From contig LJZT01000008.1 in NCBI GenBank assembly GCA_001314905.1, positions 1 to 64,000 of the forward strand: DNA of 64,000 nt, in the 5' to 3' direction. The first letter of the stretch is position 1. Each line of letters opens with the position of its first letter. Under the pieces are notes generated by a model, which was not told where the DNA came from, did not search any database, and was given only the letters and a program-made list of their open reading frames with translations. This stretch comes from Phormidium sp. OSCR. GTDB taxonomy: Bacteria; Cyanobacteriota; Cyanobacteriia; Cyanobacteriales; Geitlerinemataceae. Position numbers and translations under genes: made by a program. Positions 25,622 to 34,556 of this stretch are shown one piece after another.

Positions 25622-26362
25622 ATGCAAGCCACAGAAATGAGAACCGTTACCCCTGAATCGGGGTTAATGATGCAGGTTTCCGGGTTAAATGTCTATTACG
25701 GGGAAAGTCATATTTTACGGAATGTGGATTTAAGTGTACCGGTGGGCCAGATGGTCTGTTTAATTGGTCGCAATGGGGTAGGAAAAACGACTCTGTTAAA
25801 GACGATTATGGGCTTGTTGTCGCCTCGAAGTGGACAGATTAACCTCTGTGATCGCCCCCTATTGCCCTTATCCACACCTCGCCGCGCTCAAGCGGGAATT
25901 GGCTATGTTCCCCAGGGGCGAGAGATTATTCCCCGAGTGACCGTTAAAGAGAATCTATTACTGGGGTTAGAAGCTCGTCCAGGACGCTCTAGCAAGCGTA
26001 TTCCCGATGAGATTTTTGAGCTATTTCCGGTCTTAGAAACCATGTTGGGACGCATGGGGGGAGATCTCAGTGGGGGACAACAGCAACAGTTGGCGATCGC
26101 CCGGGCCTTAATGGGAAAACCACGCCTGCTGTTACTCGATGAACCCACCGAGGGGATTCAGCCTTCAATTATTTTAGAAATCGAGGCCGCCGTCCGTCGC
26201 ATTATTGAGCGAACCGGGATTTCGGTCTTGCTTGTCGAACAACATTTACATTTTGTCCGCCAAGCCGATCGCTACTACGCCATGCAGAAAGGGGGGATTG
26301 TGGCCTCCGGCGCAACCCAAGACCTCTCTCAGGAGGTGATTCAGGAGTTTTTGGCCGTTTAA
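25622..26362 (+). CDS. urtE: Urea ABC transporter ATP-binding protein UrtE
   Basis: 246 residues, LivF-like: Walker A LIGRNGVGKTTLLKTIMGLL, GIGYVPQGREIIPRVTVKENLLLGLEA as Q-loop region, LSGGQQQQLAIARALMGKP and LLLLDEPTEGIQPSII. It completes the urt operon. No strong terminator follows within 300 bp. Confidence 0.95.
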   Translation: MQATEMRTVTPESGLMMQVSGLNVYYGESHILRNVDLSVPVGQMVCLIGRNGVGKTTLLKTIMGLLSPRSGQINLCDRPLLPLSTPRRAQAGIGYVPQGREIIPRVTVKENLLLGLEARPGRSSKRIPDEIFELFPVLETMLGRMGGDLSGGQQQQLAIARALMGKPRLLLLDEPTEGIQPSIILEIEAAVRRIIERTGISVLLVEQHLHFVRQADRYYAMQKGGIVASGATQDLSQEVIQEFLAV

Positions 26363-26694
26363 CGGAGAAGTTTAGGGGCCGTTTAACGGTTCTGGTAAGA
26401 GCGACGGTCTGTCTATTACTCAATTTTCTGTGAATTGTCAAGATTTTCCTGAGAATTTGCCCTAAAAAAATGGCAGATGTAAAAAAAATCTTCAAATCAA
26501 GATAAATTAATACTTTCAACGATCCAGATCGGGCAAACACCCATTAGAATGAGTCAGTGAAACATCGGAAGACCAACAGTTTCAGGGTTTTACCTCAAAA
26601 AAGCCCCGTCGATGTTTCCTGCCTAAAGTGTCCTCAAGACCTTTTCGGGCAGTTGTGGACCTCTACTATCTGACCTTAAGGAGATATCCAGATT
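26363..26694. other. Intergenic leader of the HU gene
   Basis: 332 bp without a coding frame. It contains the 9-bp inverted pair GAAACATCG (26559-26567) and CGATGTTTC (26610-26618) with a 42-nt loop, and TAGAAT near 26545 as a possible -10 box. AAGGAG lies just before the HU start. No firm regulatory element was identified. Confidence 0.4.
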
Positions 26695-26976
26695 ATGAAT
26701 AAAGGAGAACTCGTCGATCGCGTGGCCGCGAAAGCGAACGTCACCAAGAAGGAAGCCGATGCTGTGTTAACGGCAGCCCTCGAAACCATCGTCGAAGCGG
26801 TGTCGAGTGACGATAAAGTGACTCTGGTGGGCTTCGGGTCCTTTGAAGCCAGAGATCGTAAGGCCCGGGAAGGCCGCAACCCCAAAACCGGCGACAAAAT
26901 GGTCATCCCCGCCACCAAGGTTCCCGCCTTCTCCGCTGGCAAGCTGTTCAAGGAAAAGGTTGCGCCGAGCAACTAA
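26695..26976 (+). CDS. hup: HU-type DNA-binding protein
   Basis: 93 residues, the HU length. MNKGELVDRVAAKANVTKKEADAVL opens the dimerisation helices; VTLVGFGSFEARDRKAREGRNP and the DNA-clasping arm with PKTGDKMVIPATKVPAFSAGK are diagnostic. It binds and bends chromosomal DNA. Preceded by TAAGGAG. A weak hairpin (GGGCAGTC / GACTGTCC, 27026-27048) followed by TTTT may end its transcript. Confidence 0.96.
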   Translation: MNKGELVDRVAAKANVTKKEADAVLTAALETIVEAVSSDDKVTLVGFGSFEARDRKAREGRNPKTGDKMVIPATKVPAFSAGKLFKEKVAPSN

Positions 26977-27025
26977 TCTCGTCCCACGTCTTTAACTCTG
27001 TGTGGGTATTACCGCATTGATGCTG

Positions 27026-27053
27026 GGCAGTCCCCTGAGACTGTCCAGTTTTG
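27026..27053 (+). terminator. Weak terminator after HU gene
   Basis: GGGCAGTC and GACTGTCC can pair around a 6-nt loop (one G-U pair) and are followed by AGTTTT. It lies between the convergent HU and CHAT-like genes. Confidence 0.4.
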
Positions 27054-27090
27054 CTATGGGGGAAGAGGCGATGAGTTAGGCTGAAGGGGC

Positions 27091-27687
27091 TTAATTCCGA
27101 CCCCGAGCGATGCCACTAGAGGCACTTGAGCCACTTGAAAGAAATCGAAAGCTGTCTAAATCGGGGAACTGACGGATAGCACTGTCAAGGGCGTTGCGGG
27201 GGGCTTGGCGGTTGGCCAGCTTGCTATACAGTTGGTCGAGGAAGGGGACGAGGTGCTGATAGGAGATGGAGCGTTCGGGAACAATCACCCCAGAAGCGCC
27301 AGCGTTGAGGAAGGCATCAGCGAGGGGATAGACACTGGCAGCACCGCTGATGATGAGTTTACCGCGCCACTGGCTCATTTGTGTAATATCTTGGGGGGAG
27401 AGGCGCTCTTGGGGACGGCGATCGCGGATTTTTTCAGCTTTAGACCATCCGAGAACCAGGCCATCGCGATCGCCGTGGAGGGCCAAGTGAACCACATCAA
27501 CGTCCCCTTCACTGAGACATTTCTGTAAAAGGCTACGATTAAGGAAGGTTCGTCGGTCCCAAATGCCATCATTGCTATAAACTTGGCAATCAATCCCCGC
27601 TCGCTCAAACGCTTGTGAGAGCATCAAGGTTTCCGTTTGTTTGCGGATTTCGGGATTCCGACAAACTTCAAAGATGGCAACTTTCAT
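27091..27687 (-). CDS. CHAT-like protein, catalytic cysteine missing
   Basis: 198 residues that follow the plan of a CHAT (caspase-like) protease domain: VDVVHLALHGDRDGLVLG (His71 in the ALHG position), then a strand LIISGAAS where CHAT proteins have the LSAC catalytic Cys, then PLADAFLNAGASGVIVPERS with the usual AFLxAGAxxVI helix and strand. Ala116 occupies the Cys position, so peptidase activity is not expected. It could be a binding or scaffold derivative. The fold assignment rests on motif order only. Confidence 0.55.
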   Translation of the reverse strand: MKVAIFEVCRNPEIRKQTETLMLSQAFERAGIDCQVYSNDGIWDRRTFLNRSLLQKCLSEGDVDVVHLALHGDRDGLVLGWSKAEKIRDRRPQERLSPQDITQMSQWRGKLIISGAASVYPLADAFLNAGASGVIVPERSISYQHLVPFLDQLYSKLANRQAPRNALDSAIRQFPDLDSFRFLSSGSSASSGIARGRN

Positions 27688-27780
27688 AAATTAGCGTGGG
27701 ATAGCACCCCCATGGGAGTCTGGCTTTAGTGGCATTCTATCAAAACAGCCCCTCTCTGGGGCGATCGCCCATCAGATCTC

Positions 27781-27857
27781 CTATTGCCTGTTCCCTATTG
27801 CCTGTTCCCTGTTCCGGTGTTCCCTTCTTTTGCCTCTTGCCTCTTGCCTCTTGCCTT
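27781..27857. repeat. Heptamer array upstream of smc
   Basis: About ten TTGCCTC/TTCCCTA/TTGCCTG-type heptamers end one base before the smc start codon. As with nadE, nadD and the kinase gene, the pyrimidine-rich strand is the coding strand and no purine-rich ribosome binding site is present. Confidence 0.88.
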
Positions 27858-27858
27858 T

Positions 27859-30800
27859 ATGGTTTACATCAAGGAAATCGAACTCACCAATTTTAAATCC
27901 TTTGGGGGAACCACCAGAGTGCCGTTCCGGCGCGAGTTTACGGTGATTTCGGGGCCAAACGGTTCTGGGAAGTCGAATATCTTGGATGCCCTGTTGTTTT
28001 GTCTGGGAATCGCCTCGTCAAAGGGGATGCGAGCCGATCGCCTGCCGGATTTAGTCAATCAACAGCAAAATAAACGCAGATCGACGGTGGAAGCCAGTGT
28101 CAGTGTCACCTTTGATTTGTCTCCTGAAGACCGCTTGTGGCAACGGGTGCAGTCTAATGAGAATCCAGATGAGAACCCAGATGAGAATCCAGATGAGAAC
28201 TCGTCGGAAGATGACGCAACGCCGCAACATCGAGACTGGCGGGTGACGCGGCGGCTGCGGGTAACGCCGTCGGGAGGCTATACCTCGCAATATGCCATTA
28301 ATGGTGAGGTTTGTACCCTGGGGGAGTTACATGAACAACTCAATGAGTTGCGCGTCTATCCCGAGGGCTATAACGTGGTGCTTCAGGGGGATGTGACCAG
28401 TATTATCTCCATGAACGCTCGGGAACGGCGGGAGATTATTGACGAGTTGGCGGGAGTGGCGGCGTTCGATCGCAAAATTGATCGGGCTAAAGACAAGTTC
28501 GCCGAAGTCGAGGAACGCGAGGATCGCTGTCGCATTGTCGAGAAAGAACTAACAAGCCAACGCGATCGCCTGGCTGCCGATCGCCTCAAAGCCGAACAAT
28601 ATCAACGATTACGCCAGGAACTTCAGCAGAAACAAGAGTGGGCTAGAGTCTTACAATGGCAGCAATTGCGCCAACGTCAAGAGCAAATTGGCGAACAATT
28701 GGCAGCCGGCGATCGCACTCGCGGCGAACTTGAGGAAAGTTTGGCCCAACTGGCTGAGAATTTGAAACAGGCCAGCGATGAACTCGATGTCTTAAATCAG
28801 CAGGTGAAGGCCCTCGGCGAAGATGAACTTTTGGCCCGTCAGTCGGAGTTGGCCCGTCAAGAAGCCGAACAGCAGCAACGCCAGCAGCGACGGGAGGAGT
28901 TGCAGCAGCAGCGTCAGGAGATTGAGGGGGCGATCGCCCAAACGGAGACGGCGATCGCGCAAACCCAACAGCAACAGGAGCAACTTCGCCAACAACAGCA
29001 ACTCCTCGAAACCGACCAACTGCCCACCCTGAGAGAGTCGCGGCAGTTGGCCCAGGGAGAACTTGAACGAGCGCGAGAGTCCGCCAACGCCCTAGCCGAT
29101 CGCGCTCAAGCTTGGGTACAAGAACAAACCCAACTGCGTCAACAAACCGAAACCCTCCTGGGAACCCTAGACCCCCAACGCACCGAACAGGCGCAACTTC
29201 AGGAACGGCTGGCCCAACTGGGGGAACAACTGAGTCAACGGGAGACGGCGATCGCCCAACGGGAGGAACAACTGCAACAGAGTCAACAGGAGTATCACCA
29301 CCTCAGCCAAGAAGAAGACACCGCTCAACAGCATCTGCAACACCTCGAACGCAGCAGCCAAGCCGCCGAGGAGGAGTTACAGATTCAGCAAGATACCCAA
29401 ACCCGTCTCTTGCAAGAACAGCGGGAGAAACAACGCCGCCTCGATAAGCTCGAAGCCCAAAATCAAGCCATTCAAGAAGCCTCCGGCAGTTACGCCAGCC
29501 AAGTGGTGGAACAGTCGGGATTGAGCGGAGTTTGTGGGTTGGTATCCCAACTAGGACGAGTCGAGAGCGACGTGCAAATTGCCCTGGAAACCGCCGCTGG
29601 GGGACGATTGGGCTTTATTGTCGTTGAGGATGATTTAGTCGCCTCTGCGGCGATTCAGCTTTTGAAAGAAAAACGGGCCGGGCGGGCGACCTTTTTACCC
29701 CTAAATAAGATTCGCGCCCCTCGTTTTCAGCGAACTCCTGAGGTGGAACGAAGTGCCGGTTTTATTGACTATGCGGTGAATCTGATTGATTGTGAGGAGC
29801 GCTATGACAACATTTTTGCCTATGTGTTTGGCTCAACGGTGGTGTTTGACCGCTTAGATAATGCTCGTCGGTTATTGGGACAGGCGCGGATGGTGACGCT
29901 CGATGGGGAACTCCTCGAAGCCAGTGGGGCCATGACGGGGGGAAGTCAGCGGCGAGGGTCATCTCATCTCCATTTTGGCCATGTGGAGACTGGGGAATCG
30001 GCGGAAGTGAAGGGGTTGCGCGATCGCCTGCGGCAGATTGGCGAGATTCTTGAACGCTGTGAGGAGGAGATTTTACGCTGGAGTAGTGAGCTGAAATTAG
30101 GGGCCAAGGCGCTGATGGAGGCGAAACAGCAACATCGGGAACTCCAATTGCGCCGGGAACGACTGGGGCAGGATATTGAGAGTTTACAGCAGCAACAGGA
30201 GCAGGGGCGATCGCAACAAAGTCAACAACGCCAAGAACTCGATAGTACCCAAGCTCGTTTGCAGCAACTGCAACAGGAACTCCCTCAGCAAGAGCAGCAG
30301 TTACAAGCCTTGCGAGAACAACTGGCTCAATTGGAGAAATCCCAAACTCACCAAGAATGGCAACAGTACCAACAGCAGATGCAACAACGGGAAGAAATCC
30401 TGGCCCAACGCACCCAGAGTTTGCGGGATGCGGAAGAACGGTTACGAGAATTAGCCAGTCAACAGGGGCGACTGGGTGAGAAAATCCAGGAACGTCAGCA
30501 ACAGTTGGGGGAACTCCAGAGTCGTGGCCAGGAGATTGAGCAGCAACAGGAGCAACTGGCGCACCAACACCAGGAGTTAGAGGCCCAGATGGCTCAGACT
30601 CGTGCTAGTTTTGCCGAAATTGAGGCCAAATTAGGGGAAGAGAAACAGGCCCGCGATCGCGCCGAAGCCCGATTACGGGAATTGCGCGTCAACCAACAAC
30701 AAACGGACTGGCGTTTACAGAAACTCCAAGAAACCCAAGAAGGACGAGTTGAACAACTCCAGCAAGTGCGCCAACACCTGCGAGAACAAGAACAAGACCT

Positions 30801-31530
30801 CCCCAACCCCCTCCCCGAAGTTCCCCCCCAACTCAAACTAGACGCGTTGGACAAAGAACTCCGTAGCCTCGCCAAACGCATTGAGGCTATGGAACCGGTG
30901 AATATGTTGGCCCTAGAAGAATTTGAGCGCACCCAAGCTCGCCTAGAAGACTTGACGGAAAAACTGGCCATTCTCCAGGATGAACGTCAGGAGTTGCTAT
31001 TACGCATCGAAAACTTCACCACCCTGCGGTTACGGGCGTTTAAAGAAGCCTTCGACGCGGTAAATGAGAATTTTGCCCAAATCTTCGCCGAACTGTCTCA
31101 GGGGGACGGACATCTGCAACTGAGCGACCCGGAAGACCCCTTTAATGGCGGCTTGAACCTCGTGGCTCATCCCAAAGGTAAGCCGGTGCAGCGGTTGGCC
31201 TCGATGTCGGGGGGGGAGAAATCTCTCACGGCGTTGAGTTTTATCTTTGCTCTACAACGCTATCGTCCCTCCCCGTTTTACGCCTTTGACGAGGTGGATA
31301 TGTTTCTGGACGGGGCAAATGTGGAACGATTAGCTAAAATGATTAAAAAGCAGGCACAGGCCGCACAATTTATTGTCGTGAGTTTGCGCCGTCCCACTAT
31401 CGCCGCCGCCGCGAGAACCATCGGTGTCACCCAGGCCCGAGGTGCTTATACCCAAGTTTTAGGCTTGAAGTTACAACAGCAACCCCCAGTGGATTCTCAA
31501 GAATCTCTCTCGCCAGAGCGATCGGTCTGA
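27859..31530 (+). CDS. smc: Chromosome segregation protein SMC
   Basis: 1223 residues from the ATG at 27859 (MVYIKEIELTNFKSFGG); the upstream in-frame ATG reads the heptamer array and is rejected. Head with Walker A SGPNGSGKSNILDALLFCLG, long coiled coils (rich in Gln/Glu), a hinge at about 540-670 (GVCGLVSQLGRVESDVQIALE and TFLPLNKIR), second coil, and C-terminal signature LASMSGGEKSLTALSFIFAL with FYAFDEVDMFLDGANV. It compacts and segregates the chromosome. A DENP tetrapeptide is repeated three to four times near residue 100 (28162-28203), a species-type insertion. Confidence 0.97.
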   Translation: MVYIKEIELTNFKSFGGTTRVPFRREFTVISGPNGSGKSNILDALLFCLGIASSKGMRADRLPDLVNQQQNKRRSTVEASVSVTFDLSPEDRLWQRVQSNENPDENPDENPDENSSEDDATPQHRDWRVTRRLRVTPSGGYTSQYAINGEVCTLGELHEQLNELRVYPEGYNVVLQGDVTSIISMNARERREIIDELAGVAAFDRKIDRAKDKFAEVEEREDRCRIVEKELTSQRDRLAADRLKAEQYQRLRQELQQKQEWARVLQWQQLRQRQEQIGEQLAAGDRTRGELEESLAQLAENLKQASDELDVLNQQVKALGEDELLARQSELARQEAEQQQRQQRREELQQQRQEIEGAIAQTETAIAQTQQQQEQLRQQQQLLETDQLPTLRESRQLAQGELERARESANALADRAQAWVQEQTQLRQQTETLLGTLDPQRTEQAQLQERLAQLGEQLSQRETAIAQREEQLQQSQQEYHHLSQEEDTAQQHLQHLERSSQAAEEELQIQQDTQTRLLQEQREKQRRLDKLEAQNQAIQEASGSYASQVVEQSGLSGVCGLVSQLGRVESDVQIALETAAGGRLGFIVVEDDLVASAAIQLLKEKRAGRATFLPLNKIRAPRFQRTPEVERSAGFIDYAVNLIDCEERYDNIFAYVFGSTVVFDRLDNARRLLGQARMVTLDGELLEASGAMTGGSQRRGSSHLHFGHVETGESAEVKGLRDRLRQIGEILERCEEEILRWSSELKLGAKALMEAKQQHRELQLRRERLGQDIESLQQQQEQGRSQQSQQRQELDSTQARLQQLQQELPQQEQQLQALREQLAQLEKSQTHQEWQQYQQQMQQREEILAQRTQSLRDAEERLRELASQQGRLGEKIQERQQQLGELQSRGQEIEQQQEQLAHQHQELEAQMAQTRASFAEIEAKLGEEKQARDRAEARLRELRVNQQQTDWRLQKLQETQEGRVEQLQQVRQHLREQEQDLPNPLPEVPPQLKLDALDKELRSLAKRIEAMEPVNMLALEEFERTQARLEDLTEKLAILQDERQELLLRIENFTTLRLRAFKEAFDAVNENFAQIFAELSQGDGHLQLSDPEDPFNGGLNLVAHPKGKPVQRLASMSGGEKSLTALSFIFALQRYRPSPFYAFDEVDMFLDGANVERLAKMIKKQAQAAQFIVVSLRRPTIAAAARTIGVTQARGAYTQVLGLKLQQQPPVDSQESLSPERSV

Positions 31531-31577
31531 TAGTACAGTATATTAACCAGGATTCGACTCGTAGGATTCCATCTAGA

Positions 31578-32588
31578 ATGACATCCGAACACATCCGTCA
31601 ACGCTCCGATCTGTTAGGAACCCAAGTCATCACCCGCGACGGCGGGAGGCGGCTCGGAGTCGTCAGCCAAATTTGGGTAGATATCGATCGCCGGGAAGTG
31701 GTCGCCCTCGGGATGCGGGATAATATCCTAGCGGTGGCTGGGCTACCCCGTTATATGCAGCTCGATCGCATCCGCCAGATTGGTGATGTCATCCTAGTCG
31801 ATACCGACGAAGTCATCGAAGACGATCTCGATGTTGAGATGTACAGCACCATCATCAACAGCGAAGTCATCACTGAAGTGGGGGAACTGCTCGGCAAAGT
31901 ACGAGGCTTCAAGTTCGACACCCGCGATGGCAAAGTCACCTCCATCATCATCGCCTCAATTGGTATTCCCCAAATTCCCGAACAACTGCTGAGTACCTAT
32001 GAACTCCCCATTGAGGAGATTGTCAGCAGTGGACCGAATCGTCTGATTGTCTTTGAGGGGGCAGAAGAACGGCTGACTCAGTTATCCGTTGGGGTCATGG
32101 AACGGTTAGGCTTAGGGAGTGCGCCCTGGGAACGGGAAGAAGAAGAAGAATTTTATACTCCCACCGCTCGCCCCGAGAATCAACTCGGCAGTGGGATTCC
32201 CACCGCTCCCCCCGAACCCCGTCGTCGGGTGGTGCAAGCTCCCGTTGAACAGCAGTGGGATGAAGACGAGTGGACGCAACCGGAACCCGAACCGCTTTAC
32301 GAGCCAGAACCCGAACCGGTGTATGTGGAGTACGACGAGCCGGAGACGGAGAACTGGAGTGAAACCACACGTGATCCCTACGAGCCACCCTATGAGCCGG
32401 AACCCTACCGCGAGGAACCGGTGTATGAGGAGGCGGACTATCCCGACTATTCCCAGCCGGTAGAGTACGAGGACATTGAAGCCGATGCTTGGTCTGAGGA
32501 GGAGGACTCTCGGGTGTATGATCCTCCCAAGGTCAATATTCCTCAGAAAAGCAAGCAGCCGGAGTATGAAGAAGAGGCTGGCTATTAG
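31578..32588 (+). CDS. Tandem PRC-barrel protein with acidic tail
   Basis: 336 residues. Two PRC-barrel domains (about 8-80 and 90-165: LGTQVITRDGGRRLGVVSQIW and VGELLGKVRGFKFDTRDGKV) are followed by ~150 residues rich in Glu, Pro and Tyr (YEPEPEPVYVEYDEPE). PRC-barrels mediate protein contacts in photosynthetic and RNA-processing proteins. Its place 47 bp after smc suggests a shared transcript, but I know of no demonstrated link. No membrane segment. Confidence 0.8.
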   Translation: MTSEHIRQRSDLLGTQVITRDGGRRLGVVSQIWVDIDRREVVALGMRDNILAVAGLPRYMQLDRIRQIGDVILVDTDEVIEDDLDVEMYSTIINSEVITEVGELLGKVRGFKFDTRDGKVTSIIIASIGIPQIPEQLLSTYELPIEEIVSSGPNRLIVFEGAEERLTQLSVGVMERLGLGSAPWEREEEEEFYTPTARPENQLGSGIPTAPPEPRRRVVQAPVEQQWDEDEWTQPEPEPLYEPEPEPVYVEYDEPETENWSETTRDPYEPPYEPEPYREEPVYEEADYPDYSQPVEYEDIEADAWSEEEDSRVYDPPKVNIPQKSKQPEYEEEAGY

Positions 32589-32624
32589 GGGATATGGCTC
32601 CCATTCTCTCGTTCGCTCTCTCGT

Positions 32625-32696
32625 GTCATGGCTGAAGCCGTGACACGCACTCCGGGAGGCTCTGCCTCCCGAGATCATGGCTGACGCGGTGAACTA
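32625..32696. repeat. Dispersed hairpin repeat at the distal end of the CRISPR operon
   Basis: GTCATGGCTGAAGCCGTGAC (32625-32644) is a quasi-palindrome, followed by CGGGAGGCTCTGCCTCCCG (32653-32671), an 8-bp-stem hairpin, and a second TCATGGCTGACGCGGTGA. Diverged copies are at 44573-44617 and 45297-45316. On the minus strand it could slow the operon's transcript, but there is no U run. Confidence 0.65.
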
Positions 32697-32752
32697 GCCA
32701 ACCCATGGTAACGTTGAGGCAGAGTGACGATGACATCGATCATCTCAAAGTT

Positions 32753-33460
32753 TCATCCGGCATCCTCGGTAAATTTAATGTGATTGATGGTTCCGTCATC
32801 CTTCAACGATTTAATTTCAACCTTGATGGGTTGGTTGAGAGGAATTTTATCGTAATTTTTTGCCTCTCTTTCGTTAAACATATGTCCGCAACATTGATAA
32901 GTAACCCTGTTTCTGCTGCCTTTTTTCGTGGCAACTGCATCTAGGATGTGACCTTCTTTCAGTTCCATATCAATAACGTTGGGAGCTGATTCTGGTGAAG
33001 ATGTTGATGAAATGCTAGGTGATTTTTTGATAGCTTGCTGATAGTCTTCAAGTTGCTGTCTTAGATGGTTCTTGATTTTTGCTTTTTTGCTCCCGTCTTT
33101 GGGTAACAAGGTTTCATAGTATTTAGCCAACCCAGACGCCCAACCTAACACTTGACAAACGACTTCAAAATCATTAAATTCTTGCCTTAAAAGTTGGCGC
33201 AAGTAGTAATCAAAAATATCGTATAATGATTCGTAGTATTTCTGTGTTTTGTTACTATGGGAAATAGTAGATCCATGCCGTATCAAAGTTTGGTAGTACG
33301 TCAGAAGATGCTTACCCAAATCTTGGTGACGAGAGATAGTTCGCAAATAAGAAATTGCTTTTCTTAATTCATTTATATCGGTTTCATCTAAGACAATTTC
33401 CAAGGCGATCGCATGGGAAATATGCCAATGTCTTTCCGATAAACGATGTGGATTTATCAT
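32753..33460 (-). CDS. Unrecognised last gene of the type III-D operon
   Basis: 235 residues. Residues 1-150 look alpha-helical (HWHISHAIALEIVLDETDIN, YYESLYDIFDYYLRQLLRQE). After a Ser-rich linker, residues ~165-235 look like a small beta-barrel: LKEGHILDAVATKKGSRNRV, a lone CC pair, and VEIKSLKDDGTINHIKF, similar in style to an OB-fold. It starts two bases after the preceding RAMP gene, so it is almost certainly translated with the CRISPR proteins. I do not recognise the family. A structural or RNA-binding partner is conceivable, but that is inference. Confidence 0.7.
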   Translation of the reverse strand: MINPHRLSERHWHISHAIALEIVLDETDINELRKAISYLRTISRHQDLGKHLLTYYQTLIRHGSTISHSNKTQKYYESLYDIFDYYLRQLLRQEFNDFEVVCQVLGWASGLAKYYETLLPKDGSKKAKIKNHLRQQLEDYQQAIKKSPSISSTSSPESAPNVIDMELKEGHILDAVATKKGSRNRVTYQCCGHMFNEREAKNYDKIPLNQPIKVEIKSLKDDGTINHIKFTEDAG

Positions 33461-33462
33461 GT

Positions 33463-34554
33463 TTAGTACTCAAGTTTAGGTTGACGTTGGCTGGGGTATG
33501 AGAGGATTTCAGAAATTTGTTGCAGTTGTTGAGAGTCAATAAGATGTTGGCGATGCGCCTCAGCTAAGGAGGTTTCAATGAATTGTGTTAATGCGTCACC
33601 GGTAATCCCTGGGGATTCCGCATCATAGCTGCGGTAGCGATCGCCCATAGATTCAGGTTGTTCAATTTCAGTAATTTGAACTTCGACTGTTCCTAAACCA
33701 ATGGGTTTTCCTGCACCCACTTTGAGATAAAAGCCATGTTTTGTATCCAAGCCAAGGGCCGCAAAGACAGACCCCAATTCCGCAGGGGTTAAACTGTGAT
33801 AGCGAATTTGGGTCGTAAACACATACTCCGCTAAGGCTTGCTGAGCTAAAACCCCTTTCTCGGCACGACTGATAGGATGTGAAAAATGATAATAGAATTT
33901 GCGACCTTGAACTTGGCGCGATGACATATCAAAGTAGTCGTCATTCAAGTCTTTACGACGTTTTTCCTCATAAAATTTCTTTTCTTGTGGGGCATACAGA
34001 GAGGGTAAACACTGAACTCTAAATTCATTAGTTTGACAGCGAGCATCTTGAAAATGGAGAACTCCCTGCCAGTTCATCGCCCCGAATAAACGGCTGGACG
34101 GGCAAAGTTGATGAACTCTCCTAGGATTTAAACTGCGGTGTTGAGGAATCCATCCTTCTCGGCGAGCAAATGGAGTAATTGCCCCTAATGTGCTGTTGGT
34201 GATTGCTTCATGAATGCTACGAACGACGCCTTTTAGTGATGAGCCTGGCAGAAGTAAATGTTGGTCATTACCGCGAAGCATGGTTTTGAGGATGTCATAT
34301 TGTGGTTGCTCGATATCCTCCCCGAGAACCATGACGCCTGTTGAGATGTGAACGGCATTTTTGACAATTAGTTTTAGATGCAAACGTCCACTGCGGCGCT
34401 TTTGTTGCTCGTGATACTTTTCATGACCATGATATTTAGGTGTGCCTAAAGATGGACGCTGTCTAGGAAAGGGAACGATAACATATGGCTTTTCTTCTGA
34501 ATTCGATGTGTTAGGACGTTGAGGGCGTGGACGTTGAGGGTGTGAAGGAGACAT
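33463..34554 (-). CDS. RAMP (Cas7-like) protein 4 of the type III-D operon
   Basis: 363 residues. A RAMP ferredoxin-like fold is indicated by LHLKLIVKNAVHISTG, the LLLPGSSLKGVVRSIHEAI segment (PGSSLKG is the Cas7 thumb-proximal hallmark) and the closing glycine-rich loop GAGKPIGLGTVEVQITEI. The central part is long and charged, with LFGAMNWQGVLHFQDA as in Csm3/Cmr-type proteins. It should be a backbone or capping Cas7 of the effector. An aspartate in the GEDIEQPQYD stretch precedes PGSSLKG, but whether it cuts RNA is uncertain. Confidence 0.8.
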   Translation of the reverse strand: MSPSHPQRPRPQRPNTSNSEEKPYVIVPFPRQRPSLGTPKYHGHEKYHEQQKRRSGRLHLKLIVKNAVHISTGVMVLGEDIEQPQYDILKTMLRGNDQHLLLPGSSLKGVVRSIHEAITNSTLGAITPFARREGWIPQHRSLNPRRVHQLCPSSRLFGAMNWQGVLHFQDARCQTNEFRVQCLPSLYAPQEKKFYEEKRRKDLNDDYFDMSSRQVQGRKFYYHFSHPISRAEKGVLAQQALAEYVFTTQIRYHSLTPAELGSVFAALGLDTKHGFYLKVGAGKPIGLGTVEVQITEIEQPESMGDRYRSYDAESPGITGDALTQFIETSLAEAHRQHLIDSQQLQQISEILSYPSQRQPKLEY

Positions 34555-34556
34555 AA

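Noticed and set aside
27688-27705. AATTAGCGTGGGA matching the hairpin arm at 78-90
   Set aside because: Only about 13 bp match and no hairpin partner is present, so a second IS end is not supported.
32112-32678. 188-codon minus-strand frame opposite the PRC-barrel gene
   Set aside because: It mirrors the acidic repeat tail of the real gene and shows no family motif.
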